NCBI GenBank assembly: GCA_963664845.1 | Contig: OY761615.1 | Coordinates: 930,001 to 994,000 of the forward strand | Origin: CAIYTF01 sp963664845 | Lineage (GTDB): Bacteria; Bacteroidota; Ignavibacteria; Ignavibacteriales; Ignavibacteriaceae | Direction: 5' to 3' | DNA: 64,000 bases | Part shown: positions 18,107-27,461 of the stretch, piece after piece | Numbering within the stretch: the first letter of the stretch is position 1 | Layout: each line of letters starts with the position of its first letter | The notes under the pieces: generated by a model | The model's input: only the letters and a program-made list of their open reading frames with translations | Databases searched by the model: none | What the model was told of the DNA's origin: nothing | Position numbers and translations under genes: made by a program

Positions 18107-21100
18107 AATGTACAAATCGTTCCTTTCGAAAAACTGTAATTGCAAGAGCCCTTGACAAGTCCGCCAAGAATATTGTATTGTCCAGTGACGGTTCCCTTCG
18201 CCCACCAGGGATTTGGTCCACCGACCTGTAATAATGCGGCCCCACTGATATAGAGAATCTTGAAATCGCCGCGATAGCCAATATAATTTGCCTGGCACCA
18301 ACGGCAGACCCAGCAATACCATGGGCCGCACGGTTTATACGTCCAGAAACCCACGTCAACATACAGGCCTATATCCGCCAGCATGTATGCGTAAAACTGT
18401 CCCTGTCCCTGCCAACCATTGAAGCCGGGGCATTTAGTCTGTTTGAACATAGCCATATCAAAACCGCCGCCCGCGCTCACCTGGCCGTAAAAAATGGCGA
18501 ATGTCTGTCTTCCCGTATTGAATGACACTGACCCGCCAAAGGCAATTCCATCGCCGGTGGCAACCCGTTTATCCCGGGAAGTTGGAAGGGCGTTCTTTTG
18601 TGCAGCAGTAAGCCTACTCAATACTTCATTCGGTGGTAGAGGAATAGCCGGAAGATCCTTACCAAGCATGAAATACCCATTGACATTCAGCATCCCGGCA
18701 ATGTTCAATGAAACTCTGCTGGAAGGCTCACCGATGCGCATATACCAGGTTTTGGGGTCCACATGGAAAACCATGGTGCCACGCCCGGAGACTGCCGGTG
18801 CCGCAAGGATATATGCGTTGAATACACCATGCAATGACACAGCCTGAAAATCAAACGTGATATCAACATCCGCTTTGATTCTTGCTTTATCACGTTGATC
18901 CATTGTTATCAGCATATAGCCCTGGCCGTTCATGCCAATGGACTTTATACCACCGTCAGTGAGAAATTGCGCTTCCATCGCCACATCGCAGTTAAATGAT
19001 TCAGGTCGGGGATAGGTACCCAATATCACCATGGCCTTGAATCCGAAAAGGACATTGTTATCCGGGACATAGACATATCCTGAATTCGAGACACCCGGAG
19101 TGGATGTTGCTTTGGGATTTGCTGATTTTGGCAGATTCGAAAGACTAGGATCAACACCTGTCTTCCGCATATGATACCAGGCACCTCCACCGAACCCGTA
19201 GAATCCGACGCCGGTTTGTCCCATAGGAATACCGGTGCTGAATGCAACGCTGGCATCGACATACCAATAACGGTAGTTGTTCACCGAACCAAATTGCGCG
19301 GTTGCTTTGACCATGAGTTGTCTTGCAAAGTTGGCTTGGATGGCACCACTGAAGCCGTCGCCATAGGTCGGGTCACCATCATAGATACGAACGCCGCCTT
19401 TTATCTCGACGATGCCCAATGAGGCATTAATACCTATGGAATCAAGTTCAACACCATCGAAGGCGAATCGTTGTCCCTGGCCGGATTCATTGATCACACC
19501 CCAAATGCACAACGTTGTTGATCCACCAAAAGCGTTAGCACCAGGAGCAAACTGAACGCCAACATTAAATTTCAGACCCAAAGCCGGCTTGCTGCCGCGA
19601 GTAGCTTGTTTTATCTCAATATCATTTATCGAGATGGGGAATCCGTTCATGGATTTTTGCGGACTGGCAAAACTCCAGGTTCCCTTGTCTATATATGGAG
19701 CTACACTTTGTATCTTGAAATTCTGGAATTTAATTTCTTTGAAATTAATGCCCTTGATCTTACCGACATTGCCGGCGATAGACAACTGCCCATTGAGAAC
19801 TGCCGAGGCAACAAATTTTCCGGTCGCATTGCTGATCTCAATTTTCGACGTCTTTTCAAGCATGAGCGTTGAGTACCAGAGATTTGCACGCATGCTGTCT
19901 GACGCGGCAATCACGAATTGATACCCAAGAGATTTTTTTGCATTGGCATTGGAAACTGCGGATAATGTTGCAGAGTATACAAAAGATGAATCGAACAGAG
20001 GAACATGGATCTTTCCGATCAGACTTCCTTTTTGCAGCGAACTGTTCACCACATCGATTGCAAGCGTATCAATACTGCCTTCCCAACCGCCAAAATCGGC
20101 TTGCGGATATTTCAACAGGTTTTCCAACCTGAAACTGAAGTTGACGCCGGTTTTCCCAATAATCACATTGTTCATCGAAACCTGTAACGGCTGGCTTGAG
20201 CCCAAAGGACGCAATTCATCCGGCAATGTAACTGCAGCGCGCTTTACAAAAAATCCGGTCCAGTCTTGCTTGGTGCTGCCCTTGAAACCTGAGGGGAATA
20301 CTATTCCCGGAGGATTGGCGATGCTTGAATAATCAAATGCAACGTCCTGGAATTCGATTTTTAACCCCGGAACTGCCGGGATTTGGCACTTGTCGATCTT
20401 CGCATCACCAAGCCATTGCCAGCTCCCGCTTTTCTTTTCCGCCTGAGCTGTGACACGCGCTTTAACTTGCCCATTGCCGGTAGGATCGGCATCAGGGACC
20501 ACCCAGGCACGTGGGAATTTTACTTCCATGGCAACCTGGAATTTTTTGAATCCGTGACAGTCAAAGCTGACAAAGGTTCCGGTATCGGTGTCAGTGCGGG
20601 CTTTGAACAACATGCTCCATGAGTCTCCTGATGAGCCGCTATTATAACCAAAATCGCTTGCAAGGTAAAGCGTAGCATTACCGTCTCCCCCAATTCCTCC
20701 TGGGTGGAAACATATATCGCTTGCACCAAGCCCGATGCCAACACCCGGCCCTAACTGGGGAACAGGGACAGAAATTGCAGCGTTCAGCTTTGCATTTGTC
20801 GGCGTCCAGACCATGCCAACAACGCCAACAACAACCTGTTCGCCATTAATGGTGTTATCAAACCCAATAGGCAGGCCAACCGGTTCAGTGCCGGTAAATG
20901 CACTTACCAATTTTGTGGCAGACGAAGCAATAGCGTGCAAGTTGTTAATCTGATCATTTGTAAGCCCCAAACTGCTTCCCATATGGTTGGCAACTTCGTC
21001 AGTAACCGGAGATTCTGCAGACTGGGCGGCGTCAATCTCGCCATCATAAAACTGATTGTTGGTATTGACTTTAATATTATTGTATTTCACGAGAACCGGC

Positions 21101-23889
21101 GCCCGTAAATACGGAACTTTAATGCTTCCCGTACCCGTCAAACCGTTTCCAAACCCTGATGCTGTAATAACTTTCATCTGGAATTTACCTACGCGAATAA
21201 CGTTTCCTGCAGCGAAGCTGCCTGGGTTTGGCGTAGTGTTTGTCGGCGCAGATGTTGAGCAGTTATCTACGCAGGCGCCGCTTTCACTGCCTGATCTGAA
21301 AACAGCATTCGAGGACGTTTGATTGTCTTGCAAAGGAATAACGCCGTCGCGACGTATCCTGGTCTTATCATAATTAAGCGTCAAAGCCCAGAGGTATACT
21401 TTTCCACTGTCAGCAATAAATTTCCTGGCCGCAGATGCAGCCCCGGCTGTTTTTGTTGCTGTTGAATCACCATTCAGGTAGACGAGATCCAGTCTCAGGG
21501 AGTCCTGGTTGACTTCAGATGCTTTGAGAATATTATCGCCGTTTCCTGTGAAGGTAAACGTTGAATCCGGTTTTCTTTTCCTGACCTGCACAGGGTCCTC
21601 ATCGGCGGATGACATAACCCACAGTTTCAACGCCCCGCCTTTGATCGCGGTTTTGTTGATGAGCGGTGAAACATATGCGGAAAACTTAGGTGCCTTCTCA
21701 TCCGGATATTTAATCTCAGTTATCGGAAGTCCGGGATATATTGAGAACATAGTTGTATCCGGTATATCCCGCGCCACGAATATTGCATCATTCGATACCT
21801 GACTGGTTCTCATGCACACATTTGAATCCTGACGGATCTTATCCTTTTGGTAATTAAGTGTGAAGTTCCAGAGATATGTATACCCGCTGTCTGCAAGAAA
21901 CTTTTTGGCAGCAACACTCGAGTCGATGAATGCCAGATCAAGATAGGTGGTATCTTTTGTCTGATGGTTTAGTTTAATAATACTTTTATCATTCGTATTC
22001 AGCACTTTGGTGAAGACCGGGGTTCCCAATTTTACTTTTGCAGCCGAATCGGTTGCGGCAGCCATTTTCCAAATAGAAAACGTTGCACCGGAAATTGCAT
22101 CCGTGTTGATCGGAGGGTTTACCGAGACAGAAAACGCCGGTTGTTTCTGATCAGGATACAAAATTGTGCCGGATGGAGTTAGTGCCAGTATCTGTATTAC
22201 TGTTGAATCAGTCTTTGCAAGCCTGGCAGTAAAGATTCCATCGTCACTGGTTTTTCCGCCGACAGCGGTAACTTTTCCATCTGCCCTAATCTTGTCCGGC
22301 AAATAGCTAAGCGACACCGTCCAGATATATGCGCAACCGGTATCGGGTATAAAACTCTTTGACGAGCCACCCTCCTGATTTACACCAATGATTTCAAGCA
22401 GAGTTGAATTGGTGCCATAGGAAGCCCCCTTTACTGTGGTGGCATCACTTCCTTTAAAGGTATACGTAAAAACCGGCGTTCCGCTTTTCCCGGATTGAGC
22501 GGCAACACCGCCGCCAGTCTGTTTCCACACGGATAAAGTGCTGGTAGTGATTGCACTTGCATTTATGGGAGGAGTAACGATCACAGAAAACGGTGGTTTC
22601 GGTGGATCGGGATACTTCACTTCACCGAGCGGAGTATTAGCAGTAATCAGTATCGACGAAGTATCCCTGAAATTTTCGGGTGACAATGAGCGAGTGATTT
22701 TGAGGAGTTTTATTCCGCTGTAGCCGTCGTTCTTTGTCACGGCCTGTCCATCCTGATCAACGGCACGAACTTGCCAGGCAAAATACGGCGCGTCGGCAAA
22801 CCGCGTCATAATCGAATCGCTATACGTTGATTGATAAAAAGGCGTCGTCAGGTTTTTCAAATCAAGAAGCGTCGTTACCCCCTTCATCGCTGATGAAGCG
22901 CTCTGCCCTTTCATGACGGGAACAACCCTCAAGTTATACCGGATAAATGTTCCGAACGGCGGATTGATCGCGTTCCATGAGAACATCGGTGGCGTTGCAA
23001 TAACAATGTTTGTGTCCATCGGCGAGAGCAAGATTGGTGCGTCAAGATTATTCATCTTGAGATAACCGATTTCGCTTTTACCCTGATTTTGTATGGTAAC
23101 AATATTATTAGCATCATAAGCCCGCACTTGCCATGCATAATATTTCAAATCGTTTTTGAACGTCGTGAAAGGGGCATCGCCCGGCAAATACTGGTAGAAC
23201 GGAGTAATAAGTGTCTTCCGTGCCAGTGAATCATTCCGGTCCATCGCGTCTTGCCCTGATTGACCTTCGAACACCGGAACAATTTTCAATTCATATTTAA
23301 TATCCGCGCCAGGCGGCAAAGGCATTACGGGTGTCCAATTAAATACGGGCAGACCAACAATAGTCATATTTGTATCATTAGGCGAAATGAGCCTCGGCTG
23401 CATGGGGACAACAATGGTAAACAAATCACATGCATCAGCCCCGCTGATATTCTGATCCTGTTCGTTGTTTATATGGGCACACATCTGGTAGGTGCCTTCG
23501 GGCAGTTTACCGGTTGTGTATAAAACTGTTTTAAACGTCGCGTCCATCCAAATGCCGTTTGTGTAATCGTTGGGCAGAACGTCTTCGGCCTTCCGGATTT
23601 TCGTACCAACCGGCATACTGAAACGCCGCGCGTAACTGTTCACGCTATGAGCAACTTCCTGATTTGAACTGAGATTTTTGAAGGTAAACGAAACATATAC
23701 ATTGTTTATTGGCGCGCCGGACAGATTTGTGATTATCAGTTGTGCGACACTCGCATTTTGTTTCCAATCAGCCAGGCTTGGTGACGTGGGCTTTTGAATT
23801 ATTAAATTAGCCTGCAGCTTAGCAGTTTGCGAAAACGCAAGCATGCTTAAAAAGCACCAGATTAGAAATATATATACCTGCTTTTTCAT
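18103..23889 (-). CDS. Giant TANFOR-like secreted envelope protein (1928 aa)
   Basis: A signal peptide (MKKQVYIFLIWCFLSMLAFSQ) is followed by a region resembling TANFOR-type proteins. That region has an N-terminal beta domain and two FN3-like units starting LISPNDTN and LLSPMDTN with WQVRA cores. Residues about 430-860 hold three diverged repeats of about 135 residues (opening YPD-x-x-x-P-x-FS, closing with a W-x-x-LxY-x-x-D-K-I-R-x-D motif). The rest is Gly/Asp-rich beta structure. The C-terminus carries an unusual Cys/Trp cluster (CGPWYCWVCRWC) and ends GTICTL, not a T9SS domain. The stop overlaps the FN3 gene start; the upstream barrel gene ends 18 bp before this start. Function is unknown; a surface or periplasmic scaffold is the most that can be inferred. 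Confidence 0.8.
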   Translation of the reverse strand: MKKQVYIFLIWCFLSMLAFSQTAKLQANLIIQKPTSPSLADWKQNASVAQLIITNLSGAPINNVYVSFTFKNLSSNQEVAHSVNSYARRFSMPVGTKIRKAEDVLPNDYTNGIWMDATFKTVLYTTGKLPEGTYQMCAHINNEQDQNISGADACDLFTIVVPMQPRLISPNDTNMTIVGLPVFNWTPVMPLPPGADIKYELKIVPVFEGQSGQDAMDRNDSLARKTLITPFYQYLPGDAPFTTFKNDLKYYAWQVRAYDANNIVTIQNQGKSEIGYLKMNNLDAPILLSPMDTNIVIATPPMFSWNAINPPFGTFIRYNLRVVPVMKGQSASSAMKGVTTLLDLKNLTTPFYQSTYSDSIMTRFADAPYFAWQVRAVDQDGQAVTKNDGYSGIKLLKITRSLSPENFRDTSSILITANTPLGEVKYPDPPKPPFSVIVTPPINASAITTSTLSVWKQTGGGVAAQSGKSGTPVFTYTFKGSDATTVKGASYGTNSTLLEIIGVNQEGGSSKSFIPDTGCAYIWTVSLSYLPDKIRADGKVTAVGGKTSDDGIFTARLAKTDSTVIQILALTPSGTILYPDQKQPAFSVSVNPPINTDAISGATFSIWKMAAATDSAAKVKLGTPVFTKVLNTNDKSIIKLNHQTKDTTYLDLAFIDSSVAAKKFLADSGYTYLWNFTLNYQKDKIRQDSNVCMRTSQVSNDAIFVARDIPDTTMFSIYPGLPITEIKYPDEKAPKFSAYVSPLINKTAIKGGALKLWVMSSADEDPVQVRKRKPDSTFTFTGNGDNILKASEVNQDSLRLDLVYLNGDSTATKTAGAASAARKFIADSGKVYLWALTLNYDKTRIRRDGVIPLQDNQTSSNAVFRSGSESGACVDNCSTSAPTNTTPNPGSFAAGNVIRVGKFQMKVITASGFGNGLTGTGSIKVPYLRAPVLVKYNNIKVNTNNQFYDGEIDAAQSAESPVTDEVANHMGSSLGLTNDQINNLHAIASSATKLVSAFTGTEPVGLPIGFDNTINGEQVVVGVVGMVWTPTNAKLNAAISVPVPQLGPGVGIGLGASDICFHPGGIGGDGNATLYLASDFGYNSGSSGDSWSMLFKARTDTDTGTFVSFDCHGFKKFQVAMEVKFPRAWVVPDADPTGNGQVKARVTAQAEKKSGSWQWLGDAKIDKCQIPAVPGLKIEFQDVAFDYSSIANPPGIVFPSGFKGSTKQDWTGFFVKRAAVTLPDELRPLGSSQPLQVSMNNVIIGKTGVNFSFRLENLLKYPQADFGGWEGSIDTLAIDVVNSSLQKGSLIGKIHVPLFDSSFVYSATLSAVSNANAKKSLGYQFVIAASDSMRANLWYSTLMLEKTSKIEISNATGKFVASAVLNGQLSIAGNVGKIKGINFKEIKFQNFKIQSVAPYIDKGTWSFASPQKSMNGFPISINDIEIKQATRGSKPALGLKFNVGVQFAPGANAFGGSTTLCIWGVINESGQGQRFAFDGVELDSIGINASLGIVEIKGGVRIYDGDPTYGDGFSGAIQANFARQLMVKATAQFGSVNNYRYWYVDASVAFSTGIPMGQTGVGFYGFGGGAWYHMRKTGVDPSLSNLPKSANPKATSTPGVSNSGYVYVPDNNVLFGFKAMVILGTYPRPESFNCDVAMEAQFLTDGGIKSIGMNGQGYMLITMDQRDKARIKADVDITFDFQAVSLHGVFNAYILAAPAVSGRGTMVFHVDPKTWYMRIGEPSSRVSLNIAGMLNVNGYFMLGKDLPAIPLPPNEVLSRLTAAQKNALPTSRDKRVATGDGIAFGGSVSFNTGRQTFAIFYGQVSAGGGFDMAMFKQTKCPGFNGWQGQGQFYAYMLADIGLYVDVGFWTYKPCGPWYCWVCRWCQANYIGYRGDFKILYISGAALLQVGGPNPWWAKGTVTGQYNILGGLVKGSCNYSFSKGTICTL

Positions 23890-23907
23890 GACTATTCTCT
23901 GGAAATT

Positions 23908-25617
23908 TTATAGATTAATAGTGTATTGTAAACTACCCTGAAGCTCAGAATAACCTGGAGTTTCGGAGTTTCCCTTATATCGGTTATTCGATAACATGAA
24001 GTTAACGGAACCATATTTTTCAAGGCTATAGGATGCATTAAAACTGGCGATGAACTGGCCGTTTGTCGAAACATAATGCGTGCTGCTATAACCGAGGCCG
24101 AGCGTAAGTCCCAACCGGTTCTCGAGAAATTGTCTGCTCAGATTCTCGTTTATGTTAATGATTTTTATCGAAGCGTTTGGGATTGTTGTATTTGTATAGA
24201 AGAAACTTGTGGAAAAGCTTAGACTTGTGGGCAACGAAAGCGAATGTACCGCCATGAAGGAGCGCGTTTGATTCCTCGATTGTTGCAGGATAGCCAACAC
24301 GGGATCTACACCTGACGTCGTATCACTGTTCTGTTGCAGGAACATGTTCTTATCTTGTGAATCCTGATAGGAATAGGTCACAATTACGCTGTTGGCACCT
24401 CCCATACCCTGGAACATGAAACGCGGCGACAAAGTGAACATATTAAAGATGTTGGAAACTTTTGAAAGGTTGCTGCGGTTATCCGATTTGACTTCATTGT
24501 CATTGTACAGGAAATTCACTCCGAAAAGACTGTTCATCTGATAATCAACCGAGGCCATACCGGTAAACCCCTTAGTCGTATTCAGTTTGTTGTCCCTAAG
24601 GTTATTGGTGCGAAAGCCAACGCCTGTTGCAATGTTCAACTTGCTGCCAAACAACCTGACAGACGGATTGGCAGTAAATTCCATAATATCATTCGGCATT
24701 TGCGCGTATCCTGAGGAAATATATCCGGGGCCGATCCACTTGCCATTCAGGCCCAAGGACCAGTATTCCGATGGTGTTATATTTAGTGCCATTATACCTG
24801 CACCATCAATCTGCGATGAAATCCGGGGTGTGAAGAAAAAAGCGGGAACACGATTTACCATATCTTCCACTTTATCCGAGTGCAAATCGTTTGTATATGC
24901 CGAAATACCAAGTTCGCCCTTCATTGAAAAATAGCGCGAAAACCTGATCCCAAATTGATTGCTGATAACCAGGTTTTCTGCCGGTTTTGGAGTAACGGCA
25001 TCCTGGTTTAAGGATGTTGTGTCATCATAGACATGAGACATATTTACATTTATAAAGCTCTCACTCTCATTACCGTATCCCAATTGCGCGGCGAATGCGG
25101 TTTGCTTATAAGTTCCCGGCATGTTGCGCAAGCTATCCGATGAGACGGCATTCTTTGTCCGGCCATATAATATCTTCAAGCGAAAATTTCCCGGAGTCAA
25201 TTCTATACCGCCACCGTATAAGCGAAGATCGCCAAACGACAAGTCACTAATCCTGGCAGAAAAGTATCCGCCATGCAGTGTAAGCCATTTGGTTATGCGT
25301 GGATTTAGCCCGAACTGGTTGAAGGGTTGCTGGAATTGAGTTTGATTTGTTGTAAAATAGAACTGGAATGGAAGCTGTATCTGATCAAACAAGACCAGGT
25401 TAGCGTTAAGCATGCCACGACTTTGGTTGCCGGGACGACGGGCTTCTATTCCGGAAGCACTGTAGAACTCATCTGAAAGCGAAAGTGAGCCATGAAACGT
25501 CACATAGGGGGACTGTGCATAAGAAGCGCCCCAAAGGCTCGCCCAGACACAAAAAAGAATAAAAGATTTTCTCAAGAAAGAACATAGCACGAAGTTCCGG
25601 AACTCCAGACATACCAT
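23908..25617 (-). CDS. Outer-membrane beta-barrel protein
   Basis: A 569-residue protein with a signal peptide (SFILFCVWASLWGASYAQ). It then has about 500 residues of alternating polar/aromatic strands typical of a barrel and ends SLQYTINL, with an aromatic three from last in the final strand. The start at 25617 has AAGGA 8 bases upstream. No catalytic motif is seen. It is the first gene of a three-gene operon (barrel, TANFOR-like giant, FN3 protein) with gaps of 18 bp and -4 bp. It could be the membrane anchor or channel for the two secreted partners. The family was not recognised beyond 'barrel'. Confidence 0.75.
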   Translation of the reverse strand: MVCLEFRNFVLCSFLRKSFILFCVWASLWGASYAQSPYVTFHGSLSLSDEFYSASGIEARRPGNQSRGMLNANLVLFDQIQLPFQFYFTTNQTQFQQPFNQFGLNPRITKWLTLHGGYFSARISDLSFGDLRLYGGGIELTPGNFRLKILYGRTKNAVSSDSLRNMPGTYKQTAFAAQLGYGNESESFINVNMSHVYDDTTSLNQDAVTPKPAENLVISNQFGIRFSRYFSMKGELGISAYTNDLHSDKVEDMVNRVPAFFFTPRISSQIDGAGIMALNITPSEYWSLGLNGKWIGPGYISSGYAQMPNDIMEFTANPSVRLFGSKLNIATGVGFRTNNLRDNKLNTTKGFTGMASVDYQMNSLFGVNFLYNDNEVKSDNRSNLSKVSNIFNMFTLSPRFMFQGMGGANSVIVTYSYQDSQDKNMFLQQNSDTTSGVDPVLAILQQSRNQTRSFMAVHSLSLPTSLSFSTSFFYTNTTIPNASIKIININENLSRQFLENRLGLTLGLGYSSTHYVSTNGQFIASFNASYSLEKYGSVNFMLSNNRYKGNSETPGYSELQGSLQYTINL

Positions 25618-26261
25618 TTTCAGGATCCTTCATCGTCAATAATATATTAAGTTTATACCCGCGCTTTAACAGAGTTGTTCAACACCGAAATTTGAGCGCA
25701 TCCAAACTTCGAATTAATTTTTTGAAAGGAAACAGCTAGAGGGGAGGACATCGTGGTTAAACAAGGTGAATTCCGGACAGCATTCTTGTTTCTTTATCAG
25801 AAAATAAATTTTCTAAAATTTAATTTACCATTTTTTTTTGCATAGTCAAATTTTTCTCCCGCCGCGGTTTTTGTATTTATCAATAACAAATACAAAGGGC
25901 AAAAAATTATTGTTCTGAAAACATAAAATGCTAATCGATAAAAAATAAATATTCAGGCTGTTCAAATCTGATACACTATACTTTTTTTTTGATTATAATT
26001 TTCGAACGGCTTACAGATAACTTATTGCTATAATTTGCTAAAACGCAGATTGCTCACCTTTCCGCAAATTGATAAATTCAAAAAGCGGATTAGGCCAATG
26101 CGAAATAATCGACTACTGTTTTGATTTTAAATGTTGCGGACACTTTACAAGTGCAGGGCCCTATTGATCCGCAAAAAAGCCGAAAAATAATTTTTTTTTG
26201 TCCCCATCAAGCACGTAAATTCACTAAACGAGTGTGTGTATTACTAAAATAAGGAACAAAA
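25618..26261. other. 644-bp AT-rich divergent promoter region
   Basis: No gene is seen. The region is strongly AT-rich and contains three identical nine-T runs each followed by G (25831-25839, 25982-25990, 26191-26199). It separates the envelope operon (minus) from the cytochrome-porin gene (plus) and should hold both promoters. The oligo-T runs may bend the DNA. No operator is recognised. Confidence 0.4.
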
Positions 26262-27407
26262 ATGAAATCAGTTCTCTCTGTACTGTTGTATCTTCTGCTG
26301 GTGTCCCCTATCGCTTTTGGAATTCCCCGCTTTTCTCTTAAGAGCGGCGAGAGTTGCAGCAATTGCCATTTTAACCCCACCGGAGGCGGATTGCGGAATG
26401 AATCCGGATGGTCAAAAGGAAAAAACGGTTTGCGCATGTTCAAACCGGAGGAATCCGACACCATGGAAATTAGCCCGCGGATTGGGAAAAATATATTTTT
26501 CGGGTTTGATGCCCGCAGCCAATATTTGGCAACCTTGCGCGATACACTTGGCAGCATGTCCGGGTTTCAGAATATGACCGGTACCATGTACCTTGGCATT
26601 CAGACCTCCGAGAAAGTGGATCTGTTCGCAAAATATGATTTCGTAAATAAAGCATTTGAAGGATACGCAATAGCCAGGGTTCTTCCCCATGGCGGTTATG
26701 TGAAAGTCGGTGAGTTCAGTCCCAATTTCGGGCTTAATTTGGACGATCATACAGCCTATACCCGGGACGGTGACAGAGGCCGACTTGGCGCACGGGCTTA
26801 TAAAGGAATGGGATTCCCCTATAATTACAGTGAGGATGGCCTGGAGTTAGGTTATAACATTAACGAAAACCTGTTTGTTACTGCCGGGGCGGGAACAGAT
26901 GCAAACAATGGTGCTCCGAATTGGGTTTTCGGTGATCCCAATTATACCGTAAGCGCACAGTACCTGAACTCAATTAATGATGAAGTTAATTATCTGGTAG
27001 GAGCATCGTACCAAAACCTGAAAAACTATTCTACCGGTAACCAGGAAAAAGCAAATAAACTTGCCGGCTTCATTGGTCTTGGCTACAAAGATTTTTCCCT
27101 GCTTGCAGAATATGACCAGGGAAAGGGAATTACGAATGGACTGGGCCCGGACACAACCTCAACAGCGATGATGGTTGAGCTTTCCTACCGGATCACCCGA
27201 GGGCTGGAGGCCATGGTTCGTTATGATGGATTCCAATTCAGCAAAGACAACAGCGATGCCACAAACAACAAATATTCGCATTTTATAATTGGCATGAATT
27301 GGTATCCATATAGTTTTCTGGACATTATGCCGCAATACCGCATTTACAGCGAAACACCAAGCGTTGCGAACAATGCATTTTTGGTGCAGTTCCATATTTG
27401 GTATTAA
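26262..27407 (+). CDS. Outer-membrane porin fused to a mono-heme c-type cytochrome
   Basis: A 381-residue protein. A signal peptide (ending IAFG) is followed by a short cytochrome segment with one c-type heme site, C32-S-N-C35-H36, inside a GESCSNCHFNPTGGG context. About 310 residues of beta-barrel strands follow and end in FHIWY, a normal barrel terminus. The layout is like the Cyc2 type, in which a mono-heme cap sits in or on a porin and moves electrons across the outer membrane, but clear homology to Cyc2 was not tested. A good ribosome-binding site (AAGGA) lies 7-8 bases before the ATG. No other cytochrome or maturation gene is adjacent. It may instead be a diheme-lacking porin of unknown substrate. 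Confidence 0.8.
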   Translation: MKSVLSVLLYLLLVSPIAFGIPRFSLKSGESCSNCHFNPTGGGLRNESGWSKGKNGLRMFKPEESDTMEISPRIGKNIFFGFDARSQYLATLRDTLGSMSGFQNMTGTMYLGIQTSEKVDLFAKYDFVNKAFEGYAIARVLPHGGYVKVGEFSPNFGLNLDDHTAYTRDGDRGRLGARAYKGMGFPYNYSEDGLELGYNINENLFVTAGAGTDANNGAPNWVFGDPNYTVSAQYLNSINDEVNYLVGASYQNLKNYSTGNQEKANKLAGFIGLGYKDFSLLAEYDQGKGITNGLGPDTTSTAMMVELSYRITRGLEAMVRYDGFQFSKDNSDATNNKYSHFIIGMNWYPYSFLDIMPQYRIYSETPSVANNAFLVQFHIWY

Positions 27408-27430
27408 AAGCTATTTCTCGCTCCCGAATG

Positions 27431-27459
27431 AGGCTGTTCCACACCGGGACAGCCTTTTT
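27431..27459 (+). terminator. Terminator between cytochrome-porin and phoH genes
   Basis: A 10-bp stem with one G-T pair (27431-27440 with 27446-27455) and a 5-nt loop is followed by T's to 27459. It lies 23 bp after the cytochrome-porin stop, and the converging phoH gene ends just beyond. Confidence 0.85.
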
Positions 27460-27461
27460 CC

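Noticed and set aside
18107..18331. N-terminal extension of the FN3 protein
   Set aside because: It lies inside the upstream gene in another frame; the ATG at 18106 overlapping the stop, followed by a signal peptide, fixes the start.
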